A stretch of DNA of 64,000 nt from Diplonema japonicum (Eukaryota > Euglenozoa > Diplonemea > Diplonemida > Diplonemidae). Positions 33,121 to 42,029 of this stretch are shown in pieces. The position numbers and the translations under genes were made by a program. The stretch's first letter is position 1; each line of letters opens with the position of its first letter. A model generated the notes under the pieces. It was not told the origin of the DNA. It worked only from the letters and a program-made list of their open reading frames with translations, and made no database searches. The stretch spans positions 434,001-498,000 of the forward strand of contig OZ025710.1 of assembly GCA_964019335.1 (NCBI GenBank). Reading direction: 5' to 3'.

Positions 33121-33192
33121 TTCCCCGGCCGGGAATTGAACCCGGGTCATCCGCGTGACAGGCGGATATACTGACCTCTATACTACCGAGGA
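33121..33192 (-). tRNA. tRNA-Asp (anticodon GTC), inverted copy
   Basis: Exact reverse-complement copy of the tRNA at 32994-33065 over all 72 nt, so it should fold and function identically. On the minus strand it is followed by a short T-run (AATTTTTTC). Confidence 0.93.
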
Positions 33193-33802
33193 TACGGGAT
33201 TTTGCCTCTCACAGTCTTTTTGCGGGATGACCACTGAGTTGGACTGGCCCTTGCCTGGGCCAACAGGAAAAGGCTTGCAACTCGCTGTGTTTTGTGTCAC
33301 CTTTTCACGCTTGGGGTGCACGCATTTCATACTCCACCCAGGAGAGTAACAATTCAAGTGGAGATGGGTAATAATAATAACAATCACAGCTGTCGCTTGA
33401 CAAGATCAGTCCCAAGCTTGTGGCACAGTTCTACGAGCGCAGGAGCCGCAAGTAGAATCATGAGCTGACACACCTTTTTCGTTTTTTATTTTTCTCTTCG
33501 TGTTTCGCTCAAATGTATCCACGACCTTCTCGTATTTTTCCCGTTCCCTCCCTCCCTTTTCTTCTTTTTCTTCTTCTTTCTTTTGGCGTCCTTTCCTATT
33601 GTGCAATTGTTTACCTTGAAGCACGCGTGCGGGAAAAAAAGAACACACTACGAGAAGAGAAGAAGAATTGAGGTACTGGTACCGGTTTTTATTTCTTTTT
33701 TTCTTTTCTTCTTTTTCCTTTAAACATCGGGTCAAATAAAGTGTGGAATCCCTCCCCCAAGAGACCTCGTCCATTTCTCACCCTCCAAACTCCGTTATAT
33801 TT

Positions 33803-33871
33803 TTCTTTCCCCCCTGCACCTCCCCCCCCTTTTTTTTAGCGTTTCTTTTCTTTTTTATATATTACTTTCAG
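33803..33871 (+). promoter_or_regulatory. Candidate trans-splice acceptor
   Basis: C/T-rich tract ending TTACTTTCAG at 33862-33871, 60 bases before the ATG at 33932. Confidence 0.5.
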
Positions 33872-33931
33872 ATTGATCGCAAGGAACACCGCAAAATAGG
33901 GAAGAAGGAAGGGGAAGAAAAGCAAGAGCAA

Positions 33932-35278
33932 ATGCGTTGGTACCCGAAAGTAGAAGTTCAACACATAAAGGGCACGGATCATGGTGAAAAAACGAAGCAA
34001 TACATCATCCCGTTTTTGAAGTACGAGGGTGATGGCCTGTGGAAGGTGCTGTGGACAGACGGGAACGGGGTGGTGTGGGAGGGGTGGGAAAATATCACGG
34101 AAGTGAAAACAGACATGAAGGCGGAAGCAGGCGACGAAATCGAGTTTTGGTGGATAGACTTCGATGATGCCCAAGGTAACACTATCTGCGTGAAGAAATA
34201 CTACACGAAGGATGGAATAGAATCTCGGTCTAGGGATACAAGACACAACAACTTGAATTATGCCACCCCTTCGACATCAAACCTCCGCATGGCTGTGGAT
34301 GGACTGAAATCTACACCGCAATCCCTCAAGGGTACTACAAACTTACTATGTAACCTTCTCCTCTGGAAAAGAGCGAACCATTGGGCGTCCTTTACTCCTG
34401 AAGAATTTGAACTCCTTTACGCATACTACACCCACGTCACAGGTTCACCCTCGGGGGTCTTCTACAGTACACAAGCAGCGTCGATACTAACCACAGCATC
34501 TCTTATAACGCATTGCACTGACCACTCCTTGTTGTCTAAAAAGCAGCGAATAAGGCTAGTCACGGTAGGGTTTGATTGTTTGTCGCACCCCGCCTCGTAT
34601 AAGGAGCACTCCCGCGATGTGTACACTGTGTCGTCTTGTAAGAAATGTGGGTTCACGTCCCCCGCAGTGCAAATCTTTCGCAATACGCTTCTGTGCGCAC
34701 ACCATCACCGCATGAGTGCCGAAACTGACGGGTGGGACACCAACTCATGGAGTTCAGAGGAAAAGGTCGTAGAACAAGAATACAGAACAGAGTCGAAGAC
34801 AGCCGAGCAGAAAGATTATGATCCATGGGTTCTTGAGGATGAGGAGAGAACTGGAAGCGAATTAAAACAGTCGAGGCAGCCGAAATATGAGAAAGAAGAA
34901 GAAGAACCCATTGTACCCCCCACCAGGCCTGTTCTTGTCCCGCTCCGAATCGAGGTACCTGAAGACGTTACCAAACCCCCAGTAGATATAAGGAAAGCAA
35001 TGCAGACATTAAGGAAAAAGGAAAAATACGCTGTGGGCAGTGGGCATGTTTGCAAGACTGCAAGAGAGTGGGCAGAAGAAGTGGAAAAGCTGAAGGAGAA
35101 GAAGCGTGTCCCATCCGATTTGGAGATCGAGGGGGATGAGCTGGCGTTCCTAGAAGAGCTGCCGACGGTTAATACTGGCATGTACAGAACGAGTCCCGAT
35201 GGGAACCGATACGTAAAAAGAGCATTCATGCTTCGTTACGGAAGCACGAGGCAATGGGAGAACGCACACAGAGTGTGA
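33932..35278 (+). CDS. Unrecognised protein with a zinc-binding Cys/His cluster
   Basis: A 448-residue protein that I do not recognise. The N-terminal 70 residues are W-rich and beta-like (VLWTDGNGVVWEGWENIT). A helical middle (about 115-215) is followed by a Cys/His cluster SCKKCGF...CAHHHRM (about 232-262), which has the look of a four-ligand zinc site. The stretch 265-345 is acidic and low in order. The C-terminus (about 370-448) is well structured (DIRKAMQTLRKKEKYAVG, REWAEEVEKLKEKK). The frame is open 63 codons further upstream, but that part would be translated from the pyrimidine tract and acceptor, so the start is placed at 33932. Confidence 0.65.
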   Translation: MRWYPKVEVQHIKGTDHGEKTKQYIIPFLKYEGDGLWKVLWTDGNGVVWEGWENITEVKTDMKAEAGDEIEFWWIDFDDAQGNTICVKKYYTKDGIESRSRDTRHNNLNYATPSTSNLRMAVDGLKSTPQSLKGTTNLLCNLLLWKRANHWASFTPEEFELLYAYYTHVTGSPSGVFYSTQAASILTTASLITHCTDHSLLSKKQRIRLVTVGFDCLSHPASYKEHSRDVYTVSSCKKCGFTSPAVQIFRNTLLCAHHHRMSAETDGWDTNSWSSEEKVVEQEYRTESKTAEQKDYDPWVLEDEERTGSELKQSRQPKYEKEEEEPIVPPTRPVLVPLRIEVPEDVTKPPVDIRKAMQTLRKKEKYAVGSGHVCKTAREWAEEVEKLKEKKRVPSDLEIEGDELAFLEELPTVNTGMYRTSPDGNRYVKRAFMLRYGSTRQWENAHRV

Positions 35279-35796
35279 GGTGCGTGAGAACCACCATTTC
35301 TATCTATCTCCTGTTGGCCCTACTGGCCCATCCCTCAACCTTTTCACACCTTCGGATGTGGATTTGGGATCAATGTTTGTGGACCCAGGCATTATCTTCA
35401 CACCTCTCTTGCCTTACCTTGTACTCCTGTCCTTGGAAAAAAGTGGGAGTTGAAGAAATTACAGAAGAACGAAACAAAGAAGAAGAACCCCCCCCCCTCC
35501 GCCCAAAGACACACAACTAAGTACAGCACTAAATGGCGGCTGTATAAAACAACCCCCTACCTCTCGAGGGCGATAAGACCAGCTCGTCAACAGAGATATT
35601 TCTTTTTCTTTTTTTTAAAATATTGTTTTCCCAGCAATACAGGGATCAACCACGCGTGGCTAGCTATTTGTGATTTGATTATTACCCCCCCTGTTTTTTT
35701 CTCTTTTCTTCATCAGGAATCTGTGGCTAAGGCAATCTGATGAAGTTTCGCCACGATAAGGGTAAGCTTAGTTTGCACACCCACCCATCCGCTAAA
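35279..35796. other. Intergenic region left of the retrotransposon
   Basis: No gene seen. It contains a small hairpin GTGGC...GCCAC (about 35723-35755) and ends in an A-run that abuts the element. Confidence 0.5.
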
Positions 35797-35955
35797 AAAA
35801 AAAAGAGTCGGCTGATTGTTTGTGCAAGCCGTTTTCACCTACAGTAGGGATAAACGGACAAGCTGCCTCTACTCTTTTTTGCAATAACAATTCTTTTCAA
35901 AAATTTGTTTACTTGTTCCAGCAAAAAAGAGTCGGCTGATTGTTTGTGCAAGCCG
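35797..35955. repeat. Left terminal repeat region of the retrotransposon (element 3' end)
   Basis: Order is sub-repeat X (35797-35831), body Y (35832-35928), then X again (35923-35955). X ends GTTTGTGCAAGCCG. Y runs from TTTTCACCTACAGTAGGG to TTCCAGCAAAAAA and equals the right repeat. Confidence 0.8.
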
Positions 35956-36028
35956 GACCCCCCATATAGAGGAGGGTTAAGCGCCCAGGAATACCATGGG
36001 GCACCGGCCTCTACGTTTTCTTGGTGAA

Positions 36029-37585
36029 CTAGCTGTTCACCCACCTGCGCTGCCAAGCCAGCCTAGTGTAGGCGTCGGCGGGGTTGTCCTTCGATGGGAC
36101 GTATCTCAGCTGGAGAGTACAATCCCGTTCCTGCAGTACGGATTGCAACCTCGCGATCCAACCCATCGTCCCTTCGTCCAGCGCGTATCCCCTTGCCACA
36201 GCCCCGATAACGGCCTTGTTGTCGCAGCCGCCCACAATGGCCAGACCGCCGCCTGCCCCCGACACGAGCTCCACGAGGCGTAACACCGCCACCAGCTCTT
36301 TCTCGAAGATCGGAATGTCCTTCCAATCCCGCGGAAACACGCCGCATGCGTAGCGGTCCTCGCCCACGGTGACACCCCATCCCAGCATGCTCGCGTCCGA
36401 GAAGGCCTCCACCGGCTGTCTCGAGCGACGGTCCCAGACACACCACAAATTTTGGGCCAACTGTTCCGTCTCACCAGCCAGGCAAGTCCGTGTGTCCTCG
36501 TCCAAGGTAACCTCCGTCTCCCAAAAACTCTTCCGGCGCATGCTCTGACCCCTTGAAGTGCGGGACATCCAGCGAAGAATCGGTACCACCCCCACGAAGG
36601 GCCTCAGCGTAGCATGCCGTCTCCAAAGCAGGACGCCGGCGAGCCTCCACCACAGTCTAACCGGTGCCTCCCGAGCGCGCAAGAGTGTAGAAGCGGGCCC
36701 GGCCACCTTCTGCACCCATCTTGTACTCATTCGCCATCGCTTCTCCCCGAGATCGATCTCCAAACCGAGCGTCTCCATCTTGGAGCACGGCTCCACCCGG
36801 TCGCCAATCACCACGCGAAACTCCGTGCACAGCGACTCGAATCTGGCACAGACCTGTTGCAGGGCGGCAAGCGTAGCAGCTCCAAACAAGTTGTTGTCTA
36901 TCCATGCGTGATGACGAGCAGGAACGTCCTCCGTCGCTGCAGCACCCAAAGCTAAGCATACCCGTTGAGCACCCTGCGGAGCCGCCCGATACCCCATGGG
37001 TAGCCTCGTCAGCCTGAAGTAGGAAGGCATGTCGTCCCCCGCGCCTCGGATTCGGAAGGAAAAGAACGGCCTAACCGCCTCCGGTAAACCGAACTGGAAG
37101 AAAAAGGAGCGGAAATCGTACTCTGCGCAGTACTCGCAGCTCATTAGATCGGCGATGATGTCCCGGTATGCGGGCAGGTTGCAGCTGGGCAGAGGCACGT
37201 CCAAAGTAGCGTTGTTGAAGTCCGTGCAGGCAAGGATAAAGCGCAGCCTCGAGGGATCCTTCTTCGGGACAGTGAACGCGGAGTGATACCACGGGGCGGA
37301 GGACCTCGTTGACGGCTCGGTCAAACCCATCATCCAGAGGGAACGTGCGTGGGGTCGTAGCTTTTCGTTAGGGGGACCCGGAGACTTCCTAAAGGACTGC
37401 TTCACCACGCTTCTAAGGAAATGGACGTCCGTCCACCATCGTAGAGAACCCTCCAGCCTAGGGAACCTGAGCAACAAGCCATCCGTGTCGATCGTGGAGG
37501 TGGGTATTCTGTCGACCTCACCGATGTACGCCGCCTTCGGCAGCCACACTCGAACCCAGCTCCAGCCACGACTCCACATAATCAT
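36029..37585 (-). CDS. Reverse transcriptase-RNase H of the retrotransposon
   Basis: A 518-residue product. RT motifs run in order: AFTVPKKDPSRLRFILACTD (fingers, conserved basic residues), AEYDFRSFFFQF (motif A, catalytic Asp), RLPMGYRAAPQGAQRV (motif B), and HHAWIDNNLFGA (motif C, where the usual xxDD is DN). RNase H follows with all four acidic positions: FSDAS, EKELVAV, GCDNKAVIGA and KDNPADAYTR. The order RT then RNase H with nothing after it fits Ngaro/VIPER-like elements without a methylase domain. The ATG at 37585 lies 58 bases after the recombinase stop, so translation may depend on re-initiation. The C-terminus (after NPADAYTRLAWQRRWVNS) looks complete. Confidence 0.88.
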   Translation of the reverse strand: MIMWSRGWSWVRVWLPKAAYIGEVDRIPTSTIDTDGLLLRFPRLEGSLRWWTDVHFLRSVVKQSFRKSPGPPNEKLRPHARSLWMMGLTEPSTRSSAPWYHSAFTVPKKDPSRLRFILACTDFNNATLDVPLPSCNLPAYRDIIADLMSCEYCAEYDFRSFFFQFGLPEAVRPFFSFRIRGAGDDMPSYFRLTRLPMGYRAAPQGAQRVCLALGAAATEDVPARHHAWIDNNLFGAATLAALQQVCARFESLCTEFRVVIGDRVEPCSKMETLGLEIDLGEKRWRMSTRWVQKVAGPASTLLRAREAPVRLWWRLAGVLLWRRHATLRPFVGVVPILRWMSRTSRGQSMRRKSFWETEVTLDEDTRTCLAGETEQLAQNLWCVWDRRSRQPVEAFSDASMLGWGVTVGEDRYACGVFPRDWKDIPIFEKELVAVLRLVELVSGAGGGLAIVGGCDNKAVIGAVARGYALDEGTMGWIARLQSVLQERDCTLQLRYVPSKDNPADAYTRLAWQRRWVNS

Positions 37586-37642
37586 AGGTTCTGAACACGT
37601 CCGTCAAACTGACCGGCCAACGCGGCACCGCCGGCTGAGACC

Positions 37643-38659
37643 TCACTGCAGGCTGGCGCCTCCCGCCCGTGTCTCCGCCGACGCCTGCCACGTCTCGGGA
37701 GGTATATATAACCTCGTTGTAGACGCCTCTGCGTGTCGAGCCATGCTCTGGGCCGTTCCTTCCCCCAGACGTCGCGCCACGTGAGTCAACGCCGCATGTC
37801 TTATGTCGTGAGCCGTGACGTTTAAGCTCTTCATCAGGAAACGGTTGTACGCTACGCGGGATATCGTTGGGAAGACCCTTCGGTCCGGTGTAGCCGACCG
37901 CATCCTTCCTTCGATCCACCGCTTCGCAGACCCAAATAGGTTTCCGTCCGACGGGACCACGACCCCCTGACCCTTCCCTTGTCGGTCGGTCTTCCCGCCA
38001 ACCAGCATGATCAAGGTCTCCCCGGGGCGGGGGAACACGTGCCCTATTAGAAGACGTTCTACGTCCACGAACCGACCGGCCGTGCTCCATTGCAAGGACA
38101 GGGCAGCCGTCAACATGTCCTGCGGGGACGAGATCACACTGAGCACCTGCTCCCGTGACACCAGAATCCTCTGGCTTTCTAGGCGATGGTTGAAAACCTC
38201 CAGTCTCCCTTGGAGGGAACGACGATAGGCTGCCGTCGGGCCGACCTGACCCATCCGCCAGTAAGTCATGTACTGTAGTGCGGAGGAAGCGGAAATCTGC
38301 CCCGCACTGCGTTTCCTTTCTATCCATAGCAGGAAGGCCTCCTCCTCCGATATCGTCGGATGCCATCTGCGTACCTGCTCCGCGAATTGCCGACCCCTGC
38401 GAAGGACCGAGACCACCGAGTCTTGAGATTTGTAGCAAGTCCCCATGAACTCTTGCGTTTGCAGTAGTAGGGGTCCCACTTCCTCCTTCGCGATCGAATA
38501 GTCGTTTAACCGCGGCCGACCCTTCGGAGTCGCAGAGGGAGTGAGAAACGTTTTTGATAAATGAAAAAGAGGAGCGAGCGGGGGGAGGGAACCGTTGACG
38601 GGAGCTAGAGAAGTACTGTTCTGATTGGTACGAGTTAGGGATGGTGGATGAGTCAGCTG
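37643..38659 (-). CDS. Tyrosine recombinase of the retrotransposon
   Basis: Open for 338 codons after the gag stop and in the same frame. Catalytic residues of the family are present: Arg in WSTAGRFVDVERL, the HxxR box in VTAHDIRHAALTH, then His and Tyr in MARHAEASTTRLYI. An N-terminal SAM-like helical region precedes (EQVRRWHPTISEEEAFLLW). The first ATG is only at 38446, and upstream codons look coding too. Expression may therefore come by reading through the TGA at 38662-38660 from gag, or from a non-ATG start. The enzyme would insert the circular DNA copy of the element. Confidence 0.85.
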   Translation of the reverse strand, partial: QLTHPPSLTRTNQNSTSLAPVNGSLPPLAPLFHLSKTFLTPSATPKGRPRLNDYSIAKEEVGPLLLQTQEFMGTCYKSQDSVVSVLRRGRQFAEQVRRWHPTISEEEAFLLWIERKRSAGQISASSALQYMTYWRMGQVGPTAAYRRSLQGRLEVFNHRLESQRILVSREQVLSVISSPQDMLTAALSLQWSTAGRFVDVERLLIGHVFPRPGETLIMLVGGKTDRQGKGQGVVVPSDGNLFGSAKRWIEGRMRSATPDRRVFPTISRVAYNRFLMKSLNVTAHDIRHAALTHVARRLGEGTAQSMARHAEASTTRLYIPPETWQASAETRAGGASLQ

Positions 38660-39698
38660 TCAATGCCTCGCCTTTTTTGGACCCCCACCGTTGAAGTAAT
38701 TCGGTCTCTTTGAGGGTTCTGACCTAAGAGGTTCCGACTTTACCGCCGCCGCCAGCCGAGCCGCGGCGCTGATGACATTGCCATCAACCTTCGTCCATTC
38801 CAATCCTTCCAGCCTTTCCTCGTACACCAAGGCCCTTTCCATGCCGGATTGGCGATCCGGAGCCTTGGCCCTGATACGGCAACACTCCAGCTGGACCATG
38901 AGATCGTGCGCCAGCGGAAACAGGGCCTCCCCTACCGTAGAGCGGGAAGATATGCGTCAGGTACCGGAACAACCTACGAACATCGTGTTCGTGTCCACGC
39001 GCAGTGTCCCGGGCGTCCTCCGGGATCGGTCCGTAGCGAGTCCGGATGTTTCCAAGGAGCTGACGTCTGAGATGGGCGTGCGTGACGTGTCCGACCCAGG
39101 ACGTCACTCTTCTGGTGTCCACCGAATACGGAAGTTCGTCTGGCACCAGTCCTGCTTGGCCCCCTTCCAGGCCTGCGTGGCCTCCTCCTAGGCCTGCTTG
39201 GCCCCCTCCCAGGCCTGCGTGGCCTCCTCCCAGGCCTGCTTGGCCCCCTCCTAGACCTGCTTGGCCTTCTCCTCGACCTGCGGGGTCGGTGGATCCCTCC
39301 TGGTCTGCGAGGCCCAGACTCTTGAGCCCCCCCGGGCTGCTCAAGAATGCCCTGAAGGCGCCCATCAGCCCCTCCGTCAGGACGGGGGCCTGTTTCTCCT
39401 CCCTAGCGGGGGAGCCCAGCAGCACCAGAGGTTCGCCCTCCTTCTGGACCGCCCATAGACACCGGGGGCAGAGCCAACCCCTGGAGCCCAGGTCCTTTAG
39501 AAGGTGGGTTCCATCCCTTTTGTGGACCTGCCTGAGGCAGGCTTCGTTGCCCAGGCAACCACATCTGGGGCAATGGAACCCCGTTTTGTGCTCCCGGTCG
39601 CAGCCGGCAGCACAGTCCGGGTCCGCCGGCGCCGTGGGGGCCCCCTCCGGGTATAGCATAACCGACAACTCCGACGGGTCGATGTCTGCGCAAGCCAT
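38660..39698 (-). pseudogene. Gag-like protein of the retrotransposon (frameshifted)
   Basis: The ATG at 39698 lies just inside the terminal repeat. N-terminal Cys/His cluster (CAAGC...HCPRCGCLGNEAC...H...GWLCPRCLWA, about residues 28-85) resembles a PHD- or RING-type zinc finger. Next come a helical stretch, a Gly-rich repeat block, and RRLFRYLTHIFPLYG. At about 38926-38940 (a run of four G on the coding strand) the coding signal moves by +1 into a frame continuing EALFPLAHDLMVQLECCRIR and ending GGGPKKARH at the TGA. It is either a one-base insertion that inactivates gag or a programmed +1 shift; a single copy cannot tell. Confidence 0.65.
39146..39290 (-). repeat. Minisatellite inside gag encoding Gly-rich repeats
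   Basis: About six copies of a 24-bp unit (plus-strand GGCCTGCTTGGCCCCCTCC type) alternate between two versions, so the protein reads GQAGLGG and GHAGLGG in turn. Confidence 0.75.
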
Positions 39699-39702
39699 AT
39701 TT

Positions 39703-39817
39703 TTGTTTGTGCAAGCCGTTTTCACCTACAGTAGGGATAAACGGACAAGCTGCCTCTACTCTTTTTTGCAATAACAATTCTTTTCAAAAATTTGTTTACT
39801 TGTTCCAGCAAAAAAAA
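39703..39817. repeat. Right terminal repeat of the retrotransposon (element 5' end)
   Basis: Identical over about 115 bp to 35815-35929. It includes the end of sub-repeat X and all of Y and overlaps the region just upstream of the gag ATG. Confidence 0.8.
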
Positions 39818-40049
39818 TAAGTTTCTTGTCAGAAACAATGCCTCCGGAAACAAAACGGTAGTAAGCATTGGACGACCATTTTATGCTGCTAGTTTTTTTT
39901 GGGCGAAAACAACTTTTTTTTCCCCAAGAGACTGGATATGAAGATTTTCAGAAATCCCTGCGACAATTAGCGAATAGTTGACCGCATCCAAAAGAAAGAA
40001 AGAAAAAAAAAAAAAAAAAAAAATACAAAGGTCCACACTATCATAATAA

Positions 40050-40981
40050 ATGACCGATGCAGTGAAGGATGTGACGGCGGGCACCATCAGTGGGATGTGT
40101 TCGAAGTTGATCGAGTACCCGTTCGACACGGTGAAGGTGCGACTCCACACCGACACAACGGGAAGGTACAAGGGCGCGCTTGACTGCTTGAAGAGCACAT
40201 TTAGCGAAGAGGGTCTGAAGGGCATCTACAGGGGCGTCGGGAGCCCCATTGCTGGTGCAATGGCGGAGAACGCCACCCTATTCTGGGCGTACGGCATGGC
40301 ACAGAGAAACGTAAAGTCCTATTATAACATGGGCGAGAAGGACCAGCTGTCCCTGACGCAGCTTGCCCTTTGTGGGTCTGCTAGTGGTGTTGCCGTGTCT
40401 CATGTGCTGTCTCCTGTAGAACGGGTGAAGTGTCTGATGCAGCTGCAGGAGATCGGGCTGACGAAGACAAAGTACTCGAACTTTGTTCAATGTGCAATTG
40501 GAACCATCAAGGAAGGTGGCATTGCGAACCTCTACAAGGGCCACACTTCCATGCTTCTCAGGGAGCTCCCCGGCAATGCCGCGTGGTACGGCTGTTACGA
40601 GTCCTTCTGCAAGCTGTTCTGTAACTACCGGTCGTGCACCAAGGACGACCTCCCTTCTTCTTACATCGCCCTTGCTGGTGCTCTGGGAGGCTGTGCCTAC
40701 TGGTCTGCTTTCTTCCCTGCCGATGTGGTTGGGTCACGCATGAGGGGGGCTGATGCTACATCCTTCTCGGCAACCTTTAAGGAGATCTACGCCACGCAAG
40801 GCGTGCGGGGGCTTTATAATGGATGGGGTATTACTATGGTATGTTCGGGGAAGGGGGGAAAAAAAAAAATATATATATATATATATATAATAAAAAAATG
40901 AAGATCCGTGCTTTCCCTGCCAACGCTGCCATCTTTGCAGTCTACGAGAAGGTCAGGAAGGAGTTGGACACCGTCATGTAG
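40050..40981 (+). CDS. Mitochondrial carrier, ornithine-carrier-like (SLC25 family)
   Basis: Two exons (40050-40838 and 40904-40981) give 288 residues, the usual length for the family. Three carrier repeats each hold the PX[DE]XX[KR]-type signature: EYPFDTVKVR, SPVERVKCL and FPADVVGSR (the last lacks the terminal basic pair residue at its usual place). RELPGNAAWYGCYE in repeat 2 and IRAFPANAAIFAVYE at the end are typical of the ornithine/carnitine subgroup. It lies in the inner mitochondrial membrane. The substrate assignment is by resemblance only. The start follows an A-rich leader. Confidence 0.85.
40839..40903 (+). other. Intron of the mitochondrial carrier gene (65 nt)
   Basis: GTATGT...ATGAAG, phase 0, containing a G-run, an A-run and an (AT)10 tract. 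Splicing joins WGITM to IRAFPANAAIF, the conserved carrier end; without it the frame stops soon after. Confidence 0.9.
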
Positions 40982-41633
40982 GCGTATAGCGTTGGGTAGC
41001 CAGAATTGAATCTGAGTTTCTTTTTTTTGATATGGTCAATTATTTTATTATCAAGCCCCAAGGCAACAAAGGAAAAAAGCCCAAAAAAATTCCTTCACTC
41101 ACGCCCGTGCTTATTCTTTTGAGTTGTTTGATCGATTTACACCTTTCTTGGTACCTTTTTCGAGTTTTTTTTTTTTTACAAAATAATTGACCATATTGAA
41201 GTCTTTGTATGCACGGAAAACGATGGAGGAGAGAGGGGAAGAGAGAAATAAAAAAACGTTTCAGAGACATTGATTTTCCCCCCCTCCTTTCTCGAGGACC
41301 CCCTCAGGAGAAAGGTGAACAAAGAAAGAAAGGAGGGAAATAAAAAGGAGGGGAACAAGAAAAAAAAAAGAAAGAAAAAAAAACGTTTCAATATGTAGCC
41401 AGTTGTTTTGCTATTTTGTCAGTGGACCCCCTTCTCACAAAAATGAAGAGAAAAAAAAAGAAGAAACACTTCCGCATCAGTAGATAGAAAAGAAGAAGAA
41501 AAATAAAAGAAATAAGAAAAGAGAGAAATAGGAACGGAGAGGGCACACCTCCTGCGTACAGTATAATACCCCCCCCCCCCCCCCCCCCGTATCTTTTTCT
41601 TCACACCAACCAGAAGGGCGAGGACACCACATA
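40982..41633. other. Intergenic region after the carrier gene
   Basis: No gene seen. An inverted repeat of about 20 nt is visible: AATATGGTCAATTATTTT-like sequence near 41029-41048 and its complement near 41178-41197 (AAAATAATTGACCATATT). It could form a hairpin with a 130-nt loop. The remainder is A/G-rich, ending in C-runs. Confidence 0.5.
41570..41613 (+). promoter_or_regulatory. Candidate trans-splice acceptor before the LYR gene
   Basis: C-run and CTTTTTCTTCACACC tract ending CCAG at 41610-41613, 20 bases before the ATG at 41634. Confidence 0.5.
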
Positions 41634-41885
41634 ATGCATGTCCGTGTGCGCAAGTTGTACAAGGAATTGCTGCACCTCTCGGAGTACCACCCAACCCTTC
41701 CATCGAACAGAGTCCGCGAGAAGATTCGTTTAAAATTCATGGAAAATAAGAACATCGAAGTAGGTAGCAACGATTGGAAGAGGAGCCTTGCATGGGGACG
41801 GTACTGGGTGAAGGAACTAGAGGCCCTGATCTACTTGCACAAATACAGAGCGTTGAGAGAACGGTACAACACTGAAGAAGACTGA
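41634..41885 (+). CDS. LYR-motif (complex 1 LYR) family protein
   Basis: An 83-residue basic helical protein, the size typical of the family. The motif appears as VRKLYKELLHLSEYHP (LYK in place of LYR) near residues 5-20. It is followed by the usual I-R-x-x-F-like segment REKIRLKFMENKN, and a third helix ends in Y-rich ALIYLHKYRALRERY. LYR proteins bind acyl carrier protein and assist mitochondrial Fe-S or respiratory complex assembly. Which member this is cannot be told. It sits just after a mitochondrial carrier, but co-regulation is not shown. Confidence 0.65.
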   Translation: MHVRVRKLYKELLHLSEYHPTLPSNRVREKIRLKFMENKNIEVGSNDWKRSLAWGRYWVKELEALIYLHKYRALRERYNTEED

Positions 41886-42029
41886 ACGAGAGATGGGAGA
41901 TGGGAGGGAGTACTAACCACTATTCCCCCCCCCCCCCCCCCCCCCCCTCATGGTGTCCCGTCTTTCTATTATTCATAAATCTCGAAGACCACGGTGGACC
42001 GTGGGAGGGAGGGAAGAAAAAGAAAAAAA

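Larger units (their letters stand above)
32962..33233. repeat. Inverted repeat made of two tRNA-Asp genes plus 5' flanks
   Basis: The + and - tRNA-Asp copies face each other tail to tail across 55 bases. Homology extends about 33 bases beyond the tRNA 5' ends (GCAAAAAGA and GCAAAATC blocks shared), with small differences there, whereas the tRNA bodies are identical. Confidence 0.85.
35797..39817 (-). mobile_element. Tyrosine-recombinase (DIRS-type, VIPER-like order) retrotransposon
   Basis: About 4 kb, transcribed leftward: gag-like ORF (39698-38660), tyrosine recombinase (38659-37643), RT-RNase H (37585-36029). It has no integrase or protease. A direct repeat of about 115 bp lies at each end (39703-39817 and 35815-35929). 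The left end adds a second copy of the 33-bp sub-repeat AAAAAAGAGTCGGCTGATTG... (35797-35831 and 35923-35955), which gives the split direct-repeat layout of PAT/Ngaro/VIPER elements. No target-site duplication is visible, as expected for recombinase-based insertion. It is the only minus-strand gene set in the window. Defects: a frameshift in gag and an altered RT active site. Confidence 0.85.

Noticed and set aside
37518-38663. Long 381-codon minus-strand ORF overlapping the recombinase
   Set aside because: It is a shadow frame, rich in Gly, Arg and Ser without motifs. The overlapping frame holds all recombinase catalytic residues.
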